From NCBI GenBank assembly GCA_017501055.1, contig JAFVXP010000020.1, positions 1 through 9,574 on the forward strand: 9,574 bases of DNA, in the 5' to 3' direction. Source of the stretch: Clostridia bacterium. GTDB lineage: Bacteria; Bacillota; Clostridia; Oscillospirales; CAG-382. The notes under the pieces were generated by a model that worked only from the letters and a program-made list of their open reading frames with translations, was not told where the DNA came from and searched no databases. Of this stretch, positions 7,601 through 9,574 are shown in pieces. Both the position numbers and the translations under genes were made by a program. Each line of letters opens with the position of its first letter. Position 1 is the first letter of the stretch.

Positions 7601-8006
7601 TAAGTATAAAAAACTGTATCCGATAGCTCTTTCAATGGTAGAAGAACGGCCGAAGCTTGTAGAAGAAATATTCGTCAAGCTTGCACCGCATAAGGGTGTA
7701 TATATCGGTGTTTGTATTCTCGACGGTAGCTTTATGTGCGATGAACCCGGCGAGCTGTTTTCCTCTCTCGAGCAGGGCGAAAAGCTTTGTATCGTTTATA
7801 AAGACGAGTATAGAAATAAAAACTACCTTCCCCTCGAGGTACAGCGTGAAGACGGGACCTACGTCGGTGTCATACCCTTGGCAAACGCCGTTGTTCCGAA
7901 TATCGTATTGTCAAGAGGTCTTTCGGCTTGGTGTCATCTCGAAGCAAAGGAGTTTAATGCAGGAATGCTTTCCTTCGCTGTTTCAATCTATTGCGAGGAC
8001 TATTAA
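7593..8006 (+). CDS. Small HIRAN-domain-like protein coupled to addA
   Basis: This 137-residue protein has no signal peptide or membrane segment and is probably cytosolic. A short N-terminal helix (about 1-30, basic then acidic) is followed by a stretch that resembles HIRAN domains: GVYIGVCILDG (35-45), a 'SSLEQGEKLCIVYKDEYRNKN' region (58-78) like the family's 'l..G..l.L..e..N..d', then LPLEVQREDGTYVGVIPLANA (79-99), matching the characteristic 'A.eV....g..iGyiP...n', then a small beta end. In eukaryotic HLTF and Rad5, HIRAN binds 3' DNA ends; stand-alone bacterial versions are less understood. The family call comes from pattern memory and could be wrong; another small beta-barrel is possible. 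The TTG start at 7593 is preferred because of its ribosome site and 8-base overlap with addA, which suggests co-translation and a role near AddAB. Codon use matches the neighbours. Confidence 0.6.
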   Translation: MFNKYKKLYPIALSMVEERPKLVEEIFVKLAPHKGVYIGVCILDGSFMCDEPGELFSSLEQGEKLCIVYKDEYRNKNYLPLEVQREDGTYVGVIPLANAVVPNIVLSRGLSAWCHLEAKEFNAGMLSFAVSIYCEDY

Positions 8007-8012
8007 ATTACC

Positions 8013-8031
8013 CCGTGAAACACACGGTTTT
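8013..8031 (+). terminator. Weak hairpin with short T run after the HIRAN-like gene
   Basis: CCGTG (8013-8017) and CACGG (8023-8027) can pair around AAACA and are followed by TTTTG. It lies 6 bases after the stop at 8006 and is the only plus-oriented terminator-like element there. The 5-bp stem and 4-T tail are weak, so it may be leaky or only a 3'-end hairpin. Confidence 0.3.
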
Positions 8032-8041
8032 GCAGGGGCAC

Positions 8042-8073
8042 AAAAAACTGTCGCAGGTTGATACCTGCGACAG
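8042..8073 (-). terminator. Intrinsic terminator oriented for minus-strand transcripts
   Basis: A perfect 11-bp stem (CTGTCGCAGGT at 8048-8058 with its complement at 8063-8073) encloses a 4-base loop. On the minus strand it is followed by six T (8047-8042); on the plus strand the following bases are CGTAAAAATTC, not a T run. It is therefore a good terminator only for minus transcription. The only minus gene nearby is birA, whose stop is about 590 bases away, across bioY. On the plus strand the hairpin would sit in the bioY leader, or protect the 3' end of the addA operon mRNA. Confidence 0.7.
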
Positions 8074-8102
8074 CGTAAAAATTCTGTTAAGGAGGACTGC
8101 TT

Positions 8103-8645
8103 ATGAAAAGAAATAAAAAGATAAACGATATAGCACTAATTTCGATAGGCTCGGTCCTTCTTGCGCTCTTTTCGATTATAACCATACCTGCGCCCGTGCC
8201 GTTCACTCTGCAGTTGTTTGGTATTGCCCTTCTTTTGATGACCTTCGGCGGAAAAAGAGGAACAGCGTCGATTATTGTGTATATTGCGCTGGGCGCTTGC
8301 GGTGTTCCTATCTTTTCGGGATTCGGGGCAGGGATAACGACCCTGATAGGACCGACAGGCGGATTCCTTTTCGGCTTTGTGGCTATGGGATTGCTGTATA
8401 CCTTCTGCGAAAAACGTTTCGGCAAATCGGATAGGGTTATAATAACCTCTCTCGCCGTCGGAACGCTTGTCTGTTATATTTTAGGCACGGCGGTGTTCAT
8501 GATATGGTCGGGCGCGAATTGCACGTTTGAAGCGATTTTAAGCGCCCTAAGCGTATGCGTTTTCCCCTGCATCATTCCCGATGCTTTGAAGATATATCTC
8601 GCTCACCGGATTTATAAAATAAGCCTTTCAAAGCTTAAAGTTTAA
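8103..8645 (+). CDS. bioY: Biotin ECF transporter substrate-binding component BioY
   Basis: This 180-residue integral membrane protein is the biotin-binding S component that works with the shared EcfA/EcfA'/EcfT energising module (not in this window). About six hydrophobic segments can be read (roughly 9-29, 36-50, 54-72, 79-100, 111-136, 143-160). BioY landmarks are PVPFTLQ (31-37) after the first helix, FGGKRG (48-53), GPTGGFLFGF (83-92) and the C-terminal CIIPDALKIYLA (156-167), where Asp160 and Lys163 match the family's D..K signature. The ATG at 8103 has an ideal AAGGAGG (8089-8095) at 7 bases. The gene stands alone rather than with bio synthesis genes, which suggests biotin uptake. It converges on birA, with 11 bases of 3' overlap. 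I see no BirA-type operator or riboswitch in the 96-base gap upstream, and no convincing sigma-A promoter. Confidence 0.95.
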   Translation: MKRNKKINDIALISIGSVLLALFSIITIPAPVPFTLQLFGIALLLMTFGGKRGTASIIVYIALGACGVPIFSGFGAGITTLIGPTGGFLFGFVAMGLLYTFCEKRFGKSDRVIITSLAVGTLVCYILGTAVFMIWSGANCTFEAILSALSVCVFPCIIPDALKIYLAHRIYKISLSKLKV

Positions 8646-9402
8646 TACTTATCTCACCGCTGTTAAGGAGGATTTCTTCTCCGCCTTCGGTGATAACCAA
8701 AAGCTCGCCGTTGTCGGAAACGTCAACGGCTTTTGCTTTGTGATCAACACCGTTTCTTTTAAAAGAAACAGTCTTTCCGATAGCAAGAGAATACTTTCTG
8801 TACTCGTCAATAAAGTCTTTGTTGTTTTCAAGCTGATCGCAAATCTCTTTCAATCTCTTGAAAATCAAAGCTACGGTTTCGTTTCTGTTGATTTCTTCGC
8901 CAAGCGACGATGCAATTCCGTCAAGCTCGTCGGGAAAGTCTTTTGTGGTAATATTAATACCAATGCCGATCACAGCGGATTTAATAATCCCCTTTTCGTA
9001 ATCGTTAATTGCTTCCGCAAGTATTCCGCAAACCTTTTTGTTGTCGATAAAAATATCGTTCACCCATTTGATCATCGGGTGTTTTTTCGTTTGCGCTTCA
9101 ATAACCTCACGTGTCGCCACTGCTGCGGCAACCGTCAGCATAACTGATTTTTCAAGAGATATTTCGGGGTGAAGAACGATAGAAAAATAAAGTCCGCTCT
9201 CACCGGGAGAATAAAAGCTTTTTCCGTGCCTTCCTCTGCCTGCGGTCTGGTGGTGAGAAACAAAAATCGCCTCGCTCGCAAGACCACGTTCTATCGCACG
9301 TTTCGCCTCGTTGCTTGTAGAATCGATAGAATCGAAAATCTCAATAAACGGGCTTTCCTCTTCGTTAAAATATGCTTTTATATCTGCAATCGACAATTTC
9401 AT
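8635..9402 (-). CDS. birA: Biotin-[acetyl-CoA-carboxylase] ligase without DNA-binding domain (BirA/BPL, class I)
   Basis: This 255-residue cytosolic enzyme activates biotin with ATP and attaches it to the lysine of biotin carboxyl carrier proteins. Catalytic landmarks: DSIDSTSNEA (24-33), the biotinyl-AMP loop GRGRHGK (55-61), KWVNDI (Lys112) and KKVCGILAE (Lys123), counterparts of the active-site lysines of E. coli BirA, and IGIGINI (145-151). A C-terminal SH3-like domain covers about 208-255. The protein begins only about 20 residues before the catalytic core, so the winged-helix repressor domain of E. coli or Bacillus BirA is absent. The ATG at 9402-9400 has GGAG (9411-9408) at 5 bases. 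Upstream, a strong hairpin terminator ends one base before that ribosome site, leaving no room for a private promoter. The gene converges on and overlaps bioY, so uptake and use of biotin are paired. Confidence 0.95.
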   Translation of the reverse strand: MKLSIADIKAYFNEEESPFIEIFDSIDSTSNEAKRAIERGLASEAIFVSHHQTAGRGRHGKSFYSPGESGLYFSIVLHPEISLEKSVMLTVAAAVATREVIEAQTKKHPMIKWVNDIFIDNKKVCGILAEAINDYEKGIIKSAVIGIGINITTKDFPDELDGIASSLGEEINRNETVALIFKRLKEICDQLENNKDFIDEYRKYSLAIGKTVSFKRNGVDHKAKAVDVSDNGELLVITEGGEEILLNSGEISIKL

Positions 9403-9412
9403 AAATGCTCCG

Positions 9413-9440
9413 AAAAAAAGCCCCTGAAAGGGGCTTTTTT
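9413..9440. terminator. Strong bidirectional intrinsic terminator just upstream of birA
   Basis: GCCCC (9420-9424) and GGGGC (9430-9434) pair around TGAAA. Seven A precede and six T follow, so the stem can extend by A-T pairs and there is a T run on either strand. On the minus strand it should end the upstream gene whose stop is at 9453-9451. On the plus strand it is the first clear terminator after bioY, reached only by crossing birA in antisense. Its minus-strand T run ends at 9413, next to the birA ribosome site (9411-9408). Confidence 0.9.
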
Positions 9441-9450
9441 ATTGTTTAAA

Positions 9451-9574
9451 TCAATTCTTTTTGATAGGCTCGGGTATAGCACGTGTTTTTGCGGGTTCGT
9501 CAACACGAATGTCGTCGCCGCTGATGTCAACACGGTCTACAAATTCTTCGTCAACCTCATATTCGAAGGTCTTA
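9451..9574 (-). CDS. Unrecognised protein, C-terminal fragment
   Basis: Read on the minus strand, 40 complete codons enter from the right edge and end at TGA (9453-9451). The fragment is rich in acidic residues with a repeated V-D flavour (FEYEVDEEF, VDRVDISGDD, IRVDEPAKT) and ends in the Pro/Lys tail IPEPIKKN. The codon choice (GAC, CGT, GAA) matches the neighbours, the frame is open to the edge, and the terminator starts 11 bases after the stop, all of which favour a real gene. No domain or membrane segment is visible and I do not recognise the family; the tail looks like a flexible C-terminus. Confidence 0.6.
   Translation of the reverse strand, partial: KTFEYEVDEEFVDRVDISGDDIRVDEPAKTRAIPEPIKKN

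Noticed and set aside
7681..8061. 126-codon plus-strand frame overlapping the HIRAN-like gene
   Set aside because: It has no ribosome site, an implausible Ser/Arg-rich composition, and it runs into the terminator hairpin; the other frame has a structured, family-like protein.
8058..8090. Sigma-A promoter or BirA operator for bioY (TTGATA in the hairpin loop, TGTTAA downstream)
   Set aside because: The spacing between the candidate boxes is about 21 bases, and TGTTAA has no matching inverted half-site.
8740..9147. 135-codon plus-strand frame within birA
   Set aside because: It is antisense to the catalytic core of birA, without a start signal or any family resemblance.
9441..9574. Antiterminator arm for the hairpin upstream of birA
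   Set aside because: No run complementary to either hairpin arm is visible on the minus strand in this part; a longer leader outside the window cannot be judged.

Overview
The window looks like chromosomal DNA of an endospore-forming Firmicute of the class Clostridia, possibly a gut-type Oscillospiraceae/Ruminococcaceae relative. This rests on spoIIR, an AddAB (not RecBCD) recombination nuclease with clostridial-style sequence, AAGGAGG-type ribosome binding sites and moderately AT-rich coding DNA. The placement is inference. No mobile element, tRNA, rRNA or CRISPR array is visible, and gene density is very high: no gene-free stretch exceeds about 100 bases.

Layout. Positions 1-267 hold the C-terminus of an IspE-type kinase of the isoprenoid (MEP) pathway. 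After a short gap with a candidate forespore promoter comes a tight plus-strand run: spoIIR (333-908), addB (913-4164), addA (4139-7600) and a small HIRAN-like protein (7593-8006). The genes are separated by 4 bases or overlap by 26 and 8 bases, so they look like one operon with translational coupling. SpoIIR is the forespore signal that triggers pro-sigma-E processing. AddAB is the two-subunit helicase-nuclease that resects double-strand breaks. The HIRAN-like protein is a possible DNA-end-binding partner.

After two short hairpins comes a biotin module of two convergent genes. bioY (8103-8645, plus) encodes the biotin-binding membrane component of an ECF transporter. birA (8635-9402, minus) encodes a biotin-protein ligase without the N-terminal DNA-binding domain. 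Their 3' ends overlap by 11 bases with no terminator between them. The nearest intrinsic terminators lie beyond each partner's start codon, so each mRNA is predicted to be antisense to the other. The last 124 bases hold the C-terminal end of an unrecognised minus-strand gene.

Points most worth checking: (1) a 15-residue, very basic stretch in AddA that reads like two compensating single-base indels in homopolymers; (2) the bioY/birA mutual-antisense arrangement, with birA sitting directly behind a terminator; (3) the HIRAN-like gene coupled to addA; (4) addBA placed directly behind the sporulation gene spoIIR. Nothing here is clearly a wholly new system; the AddAB-HIRAN association is the nearest candidate.
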